From the NCBI GenBank assembly GCA_030522375.1, contig CP130488.1:744001-808000 (forward strand): DNA of 64,000 bases. Direction: 5' to 3'. This stretch comes from Methanosuratincola petrocarbonis (lineage in GTDB: Archaea > Thermoproteota > Methanomethylicia > Methanomethylicales > Methanomethylicaceae). The notes under the pieces are model-generated. The model was not told the DNA's origin. It made no database searches and was given only the letters and a program-made list of their open reading frames with translations. The position numbers and the translations under genes are program-made. Shown in pieces: positions 1-8,042 of the stretch. Each line of letters opens with the position of its first letter. The stretch's first letter is position 1.

Positions 1-1
1 C

Positions 2-697
2 CTCCCGTTTATGAGGATGAAGGGCGAGCGGATACACCTGATCGTCAGGAAGGACAGCAACGAGCGCGGGATCAACTGCCTGGAGAGGATCAAGGAAGAC
101 CTCGATAGGCACCAGAAGCCGTACGAGATCCACAAGGAAGAGCTCGCTCTCCTCAGGCTAATCTACACCTGTAGGAAGATAATAGAGGGGGAGATCAGTT
201 CCGGAAACCATGTGTTCGTGAACATATCATCTGGGGGATCCATCCAGGGGGTGGCTTGCCACTTCGCAACCCTTACGTTCAAGAAAGGCGTCAGCGCTTA
301 CTACGCCTACCCTGAGAAGTACATCGAGGTGGTGGATCCCAACAGGGCACAGAACTCGGCAGGCCTCTCGAAGATCGAGATAGTCCCGCACTACTCGATA
401 GACCTCCCCACGCCAGAGGAGATTTCCTTCCTTGTCCTAGTGAGCCAAGTTAGGGACGCGAGGAAGAGCGCATTGCTGAAGAAGTGCCTAGAGAGGGGCC
501 TCTTCTCGGTTGAGGGCAAGTCCAAGCCGTACGGGCACGTCATACTCGAGAGCAGGTACATAAGGCCCCTCGAGGAGAAGGAGCTGCTTGTCGTTGAGGG
601 CAGGGGAAGGAGCAGCAGGGTGCGCCTGACCGAGAAGGGAAGGAACACGCTCCTGCTCAATGGTTTTGATGCACAGGCACCGGAACGTGGACCTTAA
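2..697 (+). CDS. CARF-like domain plus winged-helix regulator (HFX_2341/DUF6293-like), 5' end outside window
   Basis: Probably a ligand-sensing transcription regulator. The N-terminal half has an alternating strand/helix pattern with the segment NISSGGSIQGVA (about residue 70 counted from the ATG at 11). This resembles the N-(V/I)-S-(S/T)-G-x-K/S loop of CARF-type Rossmann domains. The C-terminal third (about 135-215) reads as a winged helix, ending in a wing-like segment GRGRSSRVRLTEKGR. The frame is open to the left edge, and family members normally have about 20 residues before the point matching the ATG at 11, so the true start is probably outside the window. Family assignment is from memory of the architecture. 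The ligand (cyclic oligoadenylate or other) and target DNA are unknown. It precedes a second CARF-like gene and a PIN nuclease on the same strand. Confidence 0.7.
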   Translation, partial: LPFMRMKGERIHLIVRKDSNERGINCLERIKEDLDRHQKPYEIHKEELALLRLIYTCRKIIEGEISSGNHVFVNISSGGSIQGVACHFATLTFKKGVSAYYAYPEKYIEVVDPNRAQNSAGLSKIEIVPHYSIDLPTPEEISFLVLVSQVRDARKSALLKKCLERGLFSVEGKSKPYGHVILESRYIRPLEEKELLVVEGRGRSSRVRLTEKGRNTLLLNGFDAQAPERGP

Positions 698-725
698 ATG
701 AATTAAATTGATTAAATAAATCATC

Positions 726-733
726 TTTAAATA
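726..733 (+). promoter_or_regulatory. TATA box, probable leaderless start
   Basis: TTTAAATA lies in an AT-rich gap after the first gene. It ends 24 bases before the GTG at 757, the usual archaeal TATA-to-start distance. The next gene is therefore probably transcribed from its own promoter as a leaderless message. Confidence 0.5.
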
Positions 734-756
734 TACACCGGAGATACTGGTATCAG

Positions 757-1008
757 GTGGCTCGGTTGTTCATCACATTCTCCACATGCGACGTATGCGG
801 GAAGATCATAGAAGGGCGGGATTGCCTCCCAGTGGTCGAGGCAGAGTGCGCCGGCTGCGGCGCGAGGGTGAGGATCTGCCCGAAGTGCAAGAGGCGCGGC
901 TGCCCAATATGCGGGAGCGGACTGAGGAACGCATGGGCACTCCCGGCAGCGAAGGGGACCCCGTTAAGCCAGGTGGCGAAGGGGCAAAACGGAAGGAGGA
1001 GGGCGTGA
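757..1008 (+). CDS. small zinc-ribbon protein
   Basis: An 83-residue protein with four CxxC pairs (CDVC, CAGC, CPKC, CPIC) in its first 55 residues, enough for two zinc sites, followed by a basic unstructured tail. The GTG start sits about 24 bases after a TATA box, which fits leaderless translation. I do not recognise the family. It stands between the CARF-wHTH regulator and the CARF-like protein, so it may be an accessory or nucleic-acid-binding part of that cluster; this is inferred from position only. Confidence 0.6.
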   Translation: MARLFITFSTCDVCGKIIEGRDCLPVVEAECAGCGARVRICPKCKRRGCPICGSGLRNAWALPAAKGTPLSQVAKGQNGRRRA

Positions 1009-1155
1009 TCGGATGGCAGGCGAGGGGGAGGGGGCATGCCCTATCCGGACCCTGGTGCACGCATCCCATGCTTGGAGTGGAGCCTGGCAGCCAGGGGCTT
1101 TTTTGTCGCATTGTCAAGCCGCACGGTAGGAGGGCCAGGCAAGGGAGGATCCGGA

Positions 1156-1641
1156 TTGGGCTGCAAGTACATCACGATGCTCGGGAGAAGCGGGTGGGCG
1201 CTCGTCAATTCTTACTACGCAGCAGTGAGGGAAAGGGGCTACAAACCAGACGAGGTCGTCATATTCGCGGAAGAGGGCACCTCAGGTGGGCTCGGCGCCG
1301 CTTCTGCAGGCATCAGGGCAGTCTCAACCAAGTACGGCTTCGAGCCAGCTGTGAGGGGCGAGGTCGTCAGGGACGGGGGGTTCATCGAGGCGGGCAGGAA
1401 GATCGCAGAGATCATCAAGTCTTGGAAAGCTGAGGGGAACAAGATTGCCGTGGACATAACCCCGGGGAGGAAGGCTCTCGTGGCAGGGGCGATGATGCCG
1501 CTGAACAAGGTCTGGGTCGATCACCTGTTCTACCTGGAGATCGACGACACCTGCGACTGCGCAAAGCCATACATGATGATCCCGCTCGGGAGGCAGACCT
1601 TTAGGGACTTCATCGAGGAGGCGGGTGCGCAAGACCAATGA
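1156..1641 (+). CDS. stand-alone CARF-like domain protein
   Basis: About 161 residues. It opens with a strand-turn-helix (KYITMLGRSGWALVNSYY), has PDEVVIFAEE as a second strand, and carries DITPGRKALVAGA near residue 105. The last resembles the D-x-T-x-G-x-K loop of CARF domains of the APE2256/Csx1 type. No HEPN or other effector domain follows, so any output must come from a partner. The start chosen is the TTG at 1156, with GGGAGGAT just upstream and the first strand immediately after. An ATG at 1036, also preceded by a G-rich Shine-Dalgarno-like run, would add 40 residues that do not look like the fold. Its stop overlaps the ATG of the PIN gene (ATGA), which suggests coupled translation. 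Confidence 0.65.
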   Translation: MGCKYITMLGRSGWALVNSYYAAVRERGYKPDEVVIFAEEGTSGGLGAASAGIRAVSTKYGFEPAVRGEVVRDGGFIEAGRKIAEIIKSWKAEGNKIAVDITPGRKALVAGAMMPLNKVWVDHLFYLEIDDTCDCAKPYMMIPLGRQTFRDFIEEAGAQDQ

Positions 1642-2648
1642 GCTCAAGCAGCAGACCCTCTTTCATAGTCGATGAGGATGAGCTTCAGATACTTGTGAAC
1701 CTCTTCCTCGAGGACTTCGAGCTCACCTACCCTATCACGCACTTGCAGCTCTTCAAGTGCTCCGGAGAGAAGGGAAGGTACAGGCTGTCGACCGACCTCA
1801 CGCAGGAGTCGTTCAGCATCAGGGACGAGGACCCGTACCTCGAAGGGCCGTCGTATTTCGACATCCTGGAGTGCCTGATGAGCAGCGGGATACTAGGCTT
1901 CGCGAACATGGACGAGTTCAAGGAAAGGCTGAAGGCATACAGGGCTTACAGAAACATACTCTTCGCGCTCGACACCAACATGATCTACAGGAGGTTCGCC
2001 TCCAACACCGGGCTACTGGACCCAAAGGAGTGCATCATAGTCAGTACAGTAAGGGACGAGATAACGAGCGTCCACAACTACAAGTACACCCAGGAGCAGG
2101 TGATCCAGATGAAGAGCGTGGCACCCTTCGAGAGGGGGCTGCTGGACGAGCTGGTGAACAGGAGGATGAAAAAATCGAGGAAGGCATTCAGGTTCGCGAA
2201 CAAGGAGCTGAAGGCGCTATCCGCCGCCATGTCTCTGGAGGCATCGGAGAGGTTTTCGGGCCAGGAAGGGGAGGGGGACAGGATAATAGCCAGGTCGGTC
2301 TCCAAATGCGCCCGCGAGAGGAATGCCCAGATCGTCCTGCTCACCGCGGACAGCTCGATGACGGACATCTGCGACGCCGAGGGTGTGGAGTACTTCCTGT
2401 TCGAGATGCCGCGGGAGATCCCGCGCGAGTCATGGTGCGCGGGGTCCCAGATCCGCAGGCTCATAGCAGACCTTGCGGGCGTCCTGGCATTGGTGAAGAT
2501 GAACTCGGCCATAATTTACGGCGAGTTCAGGGGAAAGAAGGATACAGATGACTTGAAGGTCGTCTTCCTCGACGCCAAGGCAGCCGATGGGTTTAAGAAA
2601 GACCTGGAAGTCTGCAGAGAGCTGGAAGGGTTGGGGTTCAGGTCTTGA
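1638..2648 (+). CDS. PIN-domain nuclease-like protein
   Basis: A 336-residue protein whose central region looks like a PIN fold. It has a strand ending in LDTNM (about residue 114), VRDEI, EGEGDRIIA and LTADSSMTD, which give the four conserved acidic positions expected of an active PIN ribonuclease. About 110 residues precede the PIN core and about 80 follow it; I do not recognise either flank. It overlaps the CARF-like gene by four bases and the HAD gene by four bases, so all three are probably made together. The context suggests a CARF-controlled RNase, but this is inference. It is far longer than VapC toxins (about 130-150 residues) and no VapB-like antitoxin is adjacent. Confidence 0.65.
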   Translation: MSSSSRPSFIVDEDELQILVNLFLEDFELTYPITHLQLFKCSGEKGRYRLSTDLTQESFSIRDEDPYLEGPSYFDILECLMSSGILGFANMDEFKERLKAYRAYRNILFALDTNMIYRRFASNTGLLDPKECIIVSTVRDEITSVHNYKYTQEQVIQMKSVAPFERGLLDELVNRRMKKSRKAFRFANKELKALSAAMSLEASERFSGQEGEGDRIIARSVSKCARERNAQIVLLTADSSMTDICDAEGVEYFLFEMPREIPRESWCAGSQIRRLIADLAGVLALVKMNSAIIYGEFRGKKDTDDLKVVFLDAKAADGFKKDLEVCRELEGLGFRS

Positions 2649-3400
2649 ACGGGATAAAGGCAGTCCTTTTTGACATGGATAACACGCTGATGGACTTCGT
2701 CTTCGCGCAGGTCAGCGCATGCAGGGCCGTGGCCGCCAGGCTCGGAGGGGGGGACGGGCTCGACCTGCTGGATCTTTTCATTAGGAGCAGGGGGGAATAC
2801 GAGGGGCATTCGGTGATAGCGGAATACATGGCAAGGCTTGGGGTCTATGACTTCGACCTCTACTTCGAGTGCTGCGAGATCTACGACAGGAAGAAGCTCG
2901 ACCTGATACGGCCTTACGAAGGCGTGGAGGCGATGCTCAGGAGCCTCCGCAACATGGGGTTGAGGACAGCCCTGGTCACGAATGCCAGGAGGGCTCACGC
3001 CGCGATCAGGCTCGAGAAGACCTGCCTGAGGCAGTACTTCGACGTGATCGTCACCGCAGACGATACGGAGAGGGTGAAGCCCGACCCCAGGCACCTCCAG
3101 GTTGCGCTCATCCAGCTGGGTGTGGGCCCGGGGGAGGCGCTTTTCGTCGGCGACAGCATACAGAGGGACGTGAAAGCCGCGAAGTGCATAGGCATGAGGG
3201 CTGCGTATGCACAGTATGGGGACTGCAATTTCTTCGAGACCAGGGATGAGAGGCCGGACTACTTCCTTAGGAGCCCCATGGACCTTATCAACATCTTGGA
3301 GGGGGGTGCAGGGGATTTCGCTTTCCAGCAAGAACCGATTTACTACCAGCCCCTGCAGGATTCGTTCATTGCTGAAATCCAAGCTCAAAGACGATCCTGA
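2645..3400 (+). CDS. HAD-superfamily hydrolase (phosphatase-like)
   Basis: A 251-residue haloacid dehalogenase-type phosphatase. Motif I is FDMDNTLMDF with both aspartates near residue 10, motif II is LVTNA, the motif III lysine lies in ERVKPDP, and motif IV is VGDSIQRDV. A helical cap of about 80 residues sits between motifs I and II, as in the phosphoglycolate-phosphatase-like subgroup. The substrate cannot be told from sequence. The TTG start overlaps the PIN stop (TTGA). The 3' end overlaps the convergent CLC gene by 35 bases. Confidence 0.85.
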   Translation: MNGIKAVLFDMDNTLMDFVFAQVSACRAVAARLGGGDGLDLLDLFIRSRGEYEGHSVIAEYMARLGVYDFDLYFECCEIYDRKKLDLIRPYEGVEAMLRSLRNMGLRTALVTNARRAHAAIRLEKTCLRQYFDVIVTADDTERVKPDPRHLQVALIQLGVGPGEALFVGDSIQRDVKAAKCIGMRAAYAQYGDCNFFETRDERPDYFLRSPMDLINILEGGAGDFAFQQEPIYYQPLQDSFIAEIQAQRRS

Positions 3401-4964
3401 TTATGTCGCTCTGGGTCACCACTCCCAGCAAATTGGACTCCGAGTCCGTCACATACACGTGGGTCTCCTCGGTATTGAGCATCCGCATGACCAGGCGATC
3501 GAGGGTTTCGTCTGGCCTCACGGGATCGGAATAGACCACGACTTCCGAGACGGGCCTGCTTTTGTCCTCCACAAGCAGGAGGTCCAAGGTCACATATCCA
3601 ACGTAGGTCCTGCCCGAAACCACGGGCATCACGCGGCGGCTCGACCTTCTCATTGTATCCAGCGCCTCGCCCACCGTCGCATTTGAGTCGATCGCAGATG
3701 GCTTAGGCACCATGACTCTCTCTATGTGGATCTCCTTCAAGCGGTTGCCCATCCTGTGGCTGAACATCTCTAGAGCCATCTCCTTCTTGGTGATCCTCCT
3801 GAGGAGCTGGTGCTCGTGTATAGACCTGTCTTTGGTGATCAGGAAGGAGATCGCCGCTGCGACTATCGAAGGAAGGAGGACGACAGGGCCGAAGGTCTCG
3901 CCGACTAGGAGGATCGAAGTCAGGAGCGCCTTGTTCGTTGCCGCAAAGACTCCGGCCACGGCCGCAGCGATCATGACCGCCCGATCAGGCTGCCCCGTGG
4001 CGACCGAATAAGCCTCGCCCAGCATCACGCCCAAGAATATGCAGGGCATGAACAGCCCGCCCGATCCCCCCGTAGAGAGGGTCACAGAGGTGGCGATCAT
4101 TTTCATCACAAGGAGCGCTATCGCCAAGGAAAGGGAGAACTGGACTGCCCCGCTGCCCGCCCCGCTTATGACACCAAAGCCCGTACCGAGGATTTCAGGG
4201 AAGAAGACTGCTATCGCAGCCAAGGCACCGCCGCCGACCAGAGGCACTAAGAGGGAATCCCTGCGATTCGCCTGCGCCTTCATCGCCCTAAAGATGCTGA
4301 TGAATGCAAGGGAAACTGCCGCCGAGATCAAGCCAACGGCGACAGAGTTCGCCAGGAGCGCAGGGGTGATCTCGATGGTGGCGGACTGGAAGGGGAACAG
4401 CCGCTCTGTGCCCAAGAGGAGCACGGTGGAGGTGTAGGACACCACCACTGCGACGAGCGACGAGACAAAGACGCCCGTTTCCACGTCATACATATAGGGT
4501 ATCTCGAGGGCGAAGACTGTGCCGGTGAGGGGCGCCCTGAAGATCGCTGCTATTCCCGCGGCTGCACCGTTTATGTACAAGCGCTTCATCTTCTCGGGAT
4601 CCAAGCCAAATCTCCTTGCCATCCATGACCCGATGCCTGCGCCCATCGTCAGACCTGGCCCCTCAGGCCCTGCGCTCCCCCCTAGAGCCATCGTCACGAG
4701 AGAGGAAACCGCGCTGACTGCTGTGGATCGGAGCGATGCCATCCCGTGCCGCAGGTGGTAGGTCTCAAGGAACCTGTCGACCCCAGAGCCGGTCTTCTTA
4801 GAGTCAGAGAGGATGCGCACGAGCAGGCAAGCAGCGGGGATGCTCAGGAAAGCCAGCAGCGGGGCAGGGATGGAAGGCGCCAAAGCCCTGCTTGTATAGT
4901 CCAAGACAAGTAGGAACATGGAGACGGAAATGCCAGTCGTGAAGCCCGTGAGAAGCAAAGGCAC
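3366..4964 (-). CDS. CLC-family chloride channel/antiporter with C-terminal CBS pair
   Basis: A 532-residue membrane protein. The CLC core (about residues 1-390) shows the selectivity-filter segments GSGV, GPEGP with the gating glutamate, and GGLFMP. Two CBS domains follow (about 405-530), probably a nucleotide sensor. By alignment with the E. coli exchanger segment FNAPLAGILFIIEE, FRAPLTGTVFALEI keeps the first glutamate but has Ile at the internal proton-glutamate position. It may be a channel or an exchanger with an alternative proton route. The start is the GTG at 4964; an in-frame stop lies nine codons upstream with no better start between. Confidence 0.88.
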   Translation of the reverse strand: MPLLLTGFTTGISVSMFLLVLDYTSRALAPSIPAPLLAFLSIPAACLLVRILSDSKKTGSGVDRFLETYHLRHGMASLRSTAVSAVSSLVTMALGGSAGPEGPGLTMGAGIGSWMARRFGLDPEKMKRLYINGAAAGIAAIFRAPLTGTVFALEIPYMYDVETGVFVSSLVAVVVSYTSTVLLLGTERLFPFQSATIEITPALLANSVAVGLISAAVSLAFISIFRAMKAQANRRDSLLVPLVGGGALAAIAVFFPEILGTGFGVISGAGSGAVQFSLSLAIALLVMKMIATSVTLSTGGSGGLFMPCIFLGVMLGEAYSVATGQPDRAVMIAAAVAGVFAATNKALLTSILLVGETFGPVVLLPSIVAAAISFLITKDRSIHEHQLLRRITKKEMALEMFSHRMGNRLKEIHIERVMVPKPSAIDSNATVGEALDTMRRSSRRVMPVVSGRTYVGYVTLDLLLVEDKSRPVSEVVVYSDPVRPDETLDRLVMRMLNTEETHVYVTDSESNLLGVVTQSDIIRIVFELGFQQ

Positions 4965-5099
4965 AAAGCTCCGCCTGTCCGTCTCAGCTCACCACAGGCG
5001 TGTCTTATCATCATTCTTTTTAAGAATTGCGCAAGGCAATGCAAGCCAATGCATCGAATATATTAGCCTATCCAGCGGTATTAGAAATGGTGGTGCTTT

Positions 5100-5642
5100 T
5101 TGGAGGGCATATACTCTTTCCTGGCATTCTATGAAAGGAAGACCGCAGAGGTTTACGAAAAGATAAGACCTTCTATAAAGAACGGCACGGCAAGGCTCCT
5201 GATCTCGATACTGGCTATAGACTCGAGGAAGCACAGCGAAGTCTTCAGACACCTGTCGGGAGGGGAGGTCCCGAAGACCGCTCCGGAGGCGGACCTAGGA
5301 CCAGTGGCGGCAGAAGCGGTCAGGATCCTCGATGAGGCAGAAAGCCTGATCGGCAAGAAGGCGCCGCTGGAGATCCTTGAGGGGCTTGTGAAGTACGAGA
5401 AGCTCATGAATGAGGAGTACTTGGTCGAGATATATGCAAAGGCACTAGACCTCAAGCAGAAGAACGGAACCATCAAGAAGGTGCTCAACAGCATAGCCGA
5501 GGACGAGAACAGGCACCGGGATTTCCTTGAGCAGGCAATCAGCCTCGAGAAGGGAGAGGCTGGTTCGTGTATGCAGAAAATGGAAATGGGGGTGGAAGAT
5601 TGGCGAGTGCTTATAGGAAGTATGGCGCGATACTGGGGCTGA
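5100..5642 (+). CDS. ferritin-like / rubrerythrin-type protein
   Basis: A 180-residue, almost entirely helical protein with the four-helix pattern of ferritin-like diiron proteins. Helix 1 carries FYERKTAEVYE, helix 2 has DSRKHSEVF, helix 3 has LVKYEKLMNEEY and helix 4 has EDENRHRDF. These provide Glu and His ligands for a metal pair, although helix 2 has Asp-x-x-x-His where ExxH is more usual. It may act in oxidative-stress or iron handling. The next gene but one is msrB, though on the other strand. The TTG start is weakly supported. The 3' end overlaps a small membrane-protein gene. Confidence 0.65.
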   Translation: MEGIYSFLAFYERKTAEVYEKIRPSIKNGTARLLISILAIDSRKHSEVFRHLSGGEVPKTAPEADLGPVAAEAVRILDEAESLIGKKAPLEILEGLVKYEKLMNEEYLVEIYAKALDLKQKNGTIKKVLNSIAEDENRHRDFLEQAISLEKGEAGSCMQKMEMGVEDWRVLIGSMARYWG

Positions 5643-5782
5643 TCATTGCGGCGATCGGGGCAGCCGTCACAGGCTACACCCTTATGGATCCAAGCGCGTT
5701 GGGGATCACAGGCACCCTGATCGGGGTTTCCGGAATAGTCATAGGGCTGATAATAGCAGTTGCAGCCTGGAAGGTTGACTGA
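5600..5782 (+). CDS. small two-helix membrane protein
   Basis: About 60 residues with two hydrophobic segments separated by a short polar loop and ending in AAWKVD. The start chosen is the TTG at 5600, preceded by GGGGGTGGAAG. An in-frame ATG at 5567 would add 11 residues and more overlap. The gene overlaps the ferritin-like gene by 43 bases, so the two may be co-expressed. No family recognised. Confidence 0.5.
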   Translation: MASAYRKYGAILGLIIAAIGAAVTGYTLMDPSALGITGTLIGVSGIVIGLIIAVAAWKVD

Positions 5783-5796
5783 ACCCAGTCAAACCC

Positions 5797-6183
5797 TTAT
5801 TTCCTCTCGAACTCCAATGCCGCGGAGTTTATGCAGTACCGTTTCCCCTTCGGGGGCGGACCGTCGTCGAAGACGTGGCCCAAGTGTCCCCCGCAGCTGC
5901 TGCACCTGACCTCCACCCGATCCATGCCGTGGCTCGTGTCCCTGACATACTCGAGCGACCCCTCGATCGCATCGCGGAAGCTTGGCCAACCAGAGCCGGA
6001 GTCGAACTTCTCCGAGGAGAGGAATAGCGGGTTGCCGCACCCAGCACATCTGTAAATGCCATCCGCCTTGCTGTGGAGGAGCTTTCCTGTGAAGGGGGGC
6101 TCGGTCTCGCCCCTCCTCAGGATTCGGTACTGATCCTGGGTCAGGGACCTTTTCCACTCATCTTCGCTCTTTTTAACCTTCAA
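5797..6183 (-). CDS. msrB: peptide-methionine (R)-S-oxide reductase MsrB
   Basis: Reduces methionine-R-sulfoxide in oxidised proteins. Family signatures include CAGCGNPLF and CSSCGGHLGHVF (two CxxC pairs for the structural zinc), GSGWPSF, and RYCINSAAL with the catalytic Cys near the C-terminus. The start is set at the TTG at 6183, giving MKVKKSEDEW, 128 residues, the normal family length, with GGTGGGAA upstream. An ATG at 6246 would overlap the upstream gene and add 21 unrelated residues. It is probably the last gene of a cobT-led minus-strand unit. Confidence 0.93.
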   Translation of the reverse strand: MKVKKSEDEWKRSLTQDQYRILRRGETEPPFTGKLLHSKADGIYRCAGCGNPLFLSSEKFDSGSGWPSFRDAIEGSLEYVRDTSHGMDRVEVRCSSCGGHLGHVFDDGPPPKGKRYCINSAALEFERK

Positions 6184-6203
6184 TTTCCCACCACGCAGAA
6201 TTA

Positions 6204-6932
6204 TCAGGCAATCCTCATAAAGTTCACTATCGCATGGCACCTGCACGCGGTGCCTATGGCCAGGCGCATCCCCTTGCGGGCACAGGACCTAAATTCATTG
6301 TATGCCTCCAGTATCGCACTCCCCTCGACCCCACCGACATCGCTCTCCAGGAGCCTGCTCTCGAATACCCTCACAAAATCGCCCTCCACTGAGCTGTTGG
6401 CAATATCGATCATCGATCTTTCGCGCCGCTCACCCGTAACTGGGCAGACCACAGGCTGCATGCATCCTTCAACGCATGTGTGGTTGCGCGCGTAGCTTGC
6501 GACAAGCACCCCGAAGATCTGGTCCTTCACAACAATCCATTTCTCTGGGAATTTATCGGAGACTTCGAGCATCCAATCAATATCAAAATTCACCTTCATG
6601 CCAAGCGACTCTGCCCAAGAAATGAATAGTGCAGCCATCACATTCTTGGGTATCGTCAGGACCACAAAGTCCGGCACTTCCCCGCGGTCGATCAGGCGGG
6701 AAAGGAAAGAAGCTCCGTCGCTCAAGACAAGGGAAGGGCCCTTGCCGGGTTCCTCATTGCCCGAAATGATCCTTTCGGCGTATTTGCTCGCTTGGCAATT
6801 CGGATCTATGTCAACCACGATTATCCTTCCCGACTTCCCTTGGAGCCTCTTCAGCGCGATGGTCCCGTACTTCCCCCCGCCCAAGATCAGCACTGTGCGG
6901 AAGCCCTCACCTCTCTCAATCGGGGGAGGCAT
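6204..6932 (-). CDS. Rossmann-fold NAD(P)-binding (TrkA-N-like) protein with Cys-rich middle
   Basis: 242 residues. The N-terminus, VLILGGGKYGTIALKRL followed by IIVVDID, is a dinucleotide-binding beta-alpha-beta unit of the TrkA-N type, with an acidic residue ending strand 2 that favours NAD. The second half is unusual: HTCVEGCMQPVVC gives a C-x3-C-x5-C cluster, and further cysteines lie at CARKG and CRC near the end. This could be a metal or Fe-S site. It overlaps cobT by 17 bases and precedes msrB by 20, so a redox or cofactor role is possible, but no function is assigned. Confidence 0.6.
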   Translation of the reverse strand: MPPPIERGEGFRTVLILGGGKYGTIALKRLQGKSGRIIVVDIDPNCQASKYAERIISGNEEPGKGPSLVLSDGASFLSRLIDRGEVPDFVVLTIPKNVMAALFISWAESLGMKVNFDIDWMLEVSDKFPEKWIVVKDQIFGVLVASYARNHTCVEGCMQPVVCPVTGERRERSMIDIANSSVEGDFVRVFESRLLESDVGGVEGSAILEAYNEFRSCARKGMRLAIGTACRCHAIVNFMRIA

Positions 6933-8019
6933 TTGTCAGCATCCCGTAGTTAACCTCGATCTCCCTCAATAAAGAGTCTTTGGTGATCGCGCCTCCTGAT
7001 GCCAACATCGCAGCTATGCTGGATCCTCCAGCACCCACGCCCTCTTTAGCCACGCCGAGCTCGTAGGCCCTGAGGCCGCTGTATATGGAGTCAGAAAAAT
7101 CCAGGCCTGCTGCGAGCACAGGGACCGGTGCGATCTTAGATACTAGCTCCATTATGTCCGAGGTCTTGTCCTCCAGTATCCACCGGGTAGTGCCTATTGC
7201 GAGGTTTCCCAGGACGCCCGGAGAGAGCGACTGTATCACCTTTAGCACCGCGCACATCTGCGTGCCGCCAGCCATGATCACAGGCACATCCTCCGCAGCG
7301 CCAGCGATCAAACCCGCCGCAGCAGGCATCATCGGATCGCCGACCGATGAGATTGCCCTGAAGGGATCGCGCTCCAAAGACCCGAAGTGAATGCCAGCCG
7401 CGCCCAATGCGGCATCAACGACCCTCAGCTTTAGGTCGTGCGGGTTGTTTGGCATGCTGCTGCTGACTTTTCTCCTGGCATCGACCCCCATTGCCATGAG
7501 GACCGAAAGTGCAGTGGTCGTACCTCCCGGGATGCTCTCCCCAACCACCAGGTAGTCGGCGAGCCTCGACAGCTGCCTCCCAATTATTGACGACCTCTCG
7601 TAAACCTCCTGCGGGTTCTCAACCGAACTGCCGGACCTGATGTCTTTCCCAGGCCTCCCCCCGACATCTATGAAAGGCACTTTGGGCAAGACCCTGAGCC
7701 CTCCGTTCACCACAAAGTATGGGATGCCCGAAAGCCTGAGGGCGGACATTGTGATCAGGGCCGGCGTCGGAATCCCGTCTGGCGTGACGGGGACGCCGTC
7801 TATGCACCGGCACTTCCCGTAAAAGAGCAGTTCGACGTCTGCGGGGGGCGTATAATCCGTGATCTCGGGCATTGCACCGGCTGCTGAGAGACCAGGTATC
7901 TTCGCGGTCTCGGTCGAGGCTATGACGCACGCAAAAATTGGCTTTGAGCCGCCTATCCTGTTTATGAAATCCCGGCACCTCTCCTCACCACATCCGTAAA
8001 TTATGTCCGACTTTTCCAT
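6916..8019 (-). CDS. cobT: archaeal nicotinate-nucleotide:dimethylbenzimidazole phosphoribosyltransferase-like CobT
   Basis: A 367-residue member of the archaeal CobT-related family. It activates the lower-ligand base as an alpha-ribotide for cobamide assembly. Diagnostic segments include ESIPGGTTTAL near residue 165, a glycine-rich phosphate-binding stretch, SMPNNPHDLK, GDPMMPAAAG and MAGGTQMCAV. The length fits the archaeal form rather than the short bacterial CobT. It starts with ATG at 8019, 24 bases after the cobY stop. A TATA-like AT-rich stretch and a 13-base dyad (8046-8058) precede it, so it can be transcribed separately from the upstream B12 operon. Confidence 0.85.
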   Translation of the reverse strand: MEKSDIIYGCGEERCRDFINRIGGSKPIFACVIASTETAKIPGLSAAGAMPEITDYTPPADVELLFYGKCRCIDGVPVTPDGIPTPALITMSALRLSGIPYFVVNGGLRVLPKVPFIDVGGRPGKDIRSGSSVENPQEVYERSSIIGRQLSRLADYLVVGESIPGGTTTALSVLMAMGVDARRKVSSSMPNNPHDLKLRVVDAALGAAGIHFGSLERDPFRAISSVGDPMMPAAAGLIAGAAEDVPVIMAGGTQMCAVLKVIQSLSPGVLGNLAIGTTRWILEDKTSDIMELVSKIAPVPVLAAGLDFSDSIYSGLRAYELGVAKEGVGAGGSSIAAMLASGGAITKDSLLREIEVNYGMLTNASPD

Positions 8020-8042
8020 GTGTAGCCACCGATCATTGATTA

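Noticed and set aside
786..1433. 215-codon frame over the zinc-ribbon and CARF genes
   Set aside because: Arg/Gly-rich out-of-frame shadow spanning two better-supported genes and an intergenic gap.
1638..2648. VapC-type toxin
   Set aside because: The protein is more than twice VapC length and no antitoxin gene precedes it; the coupled gene is CARF-like.
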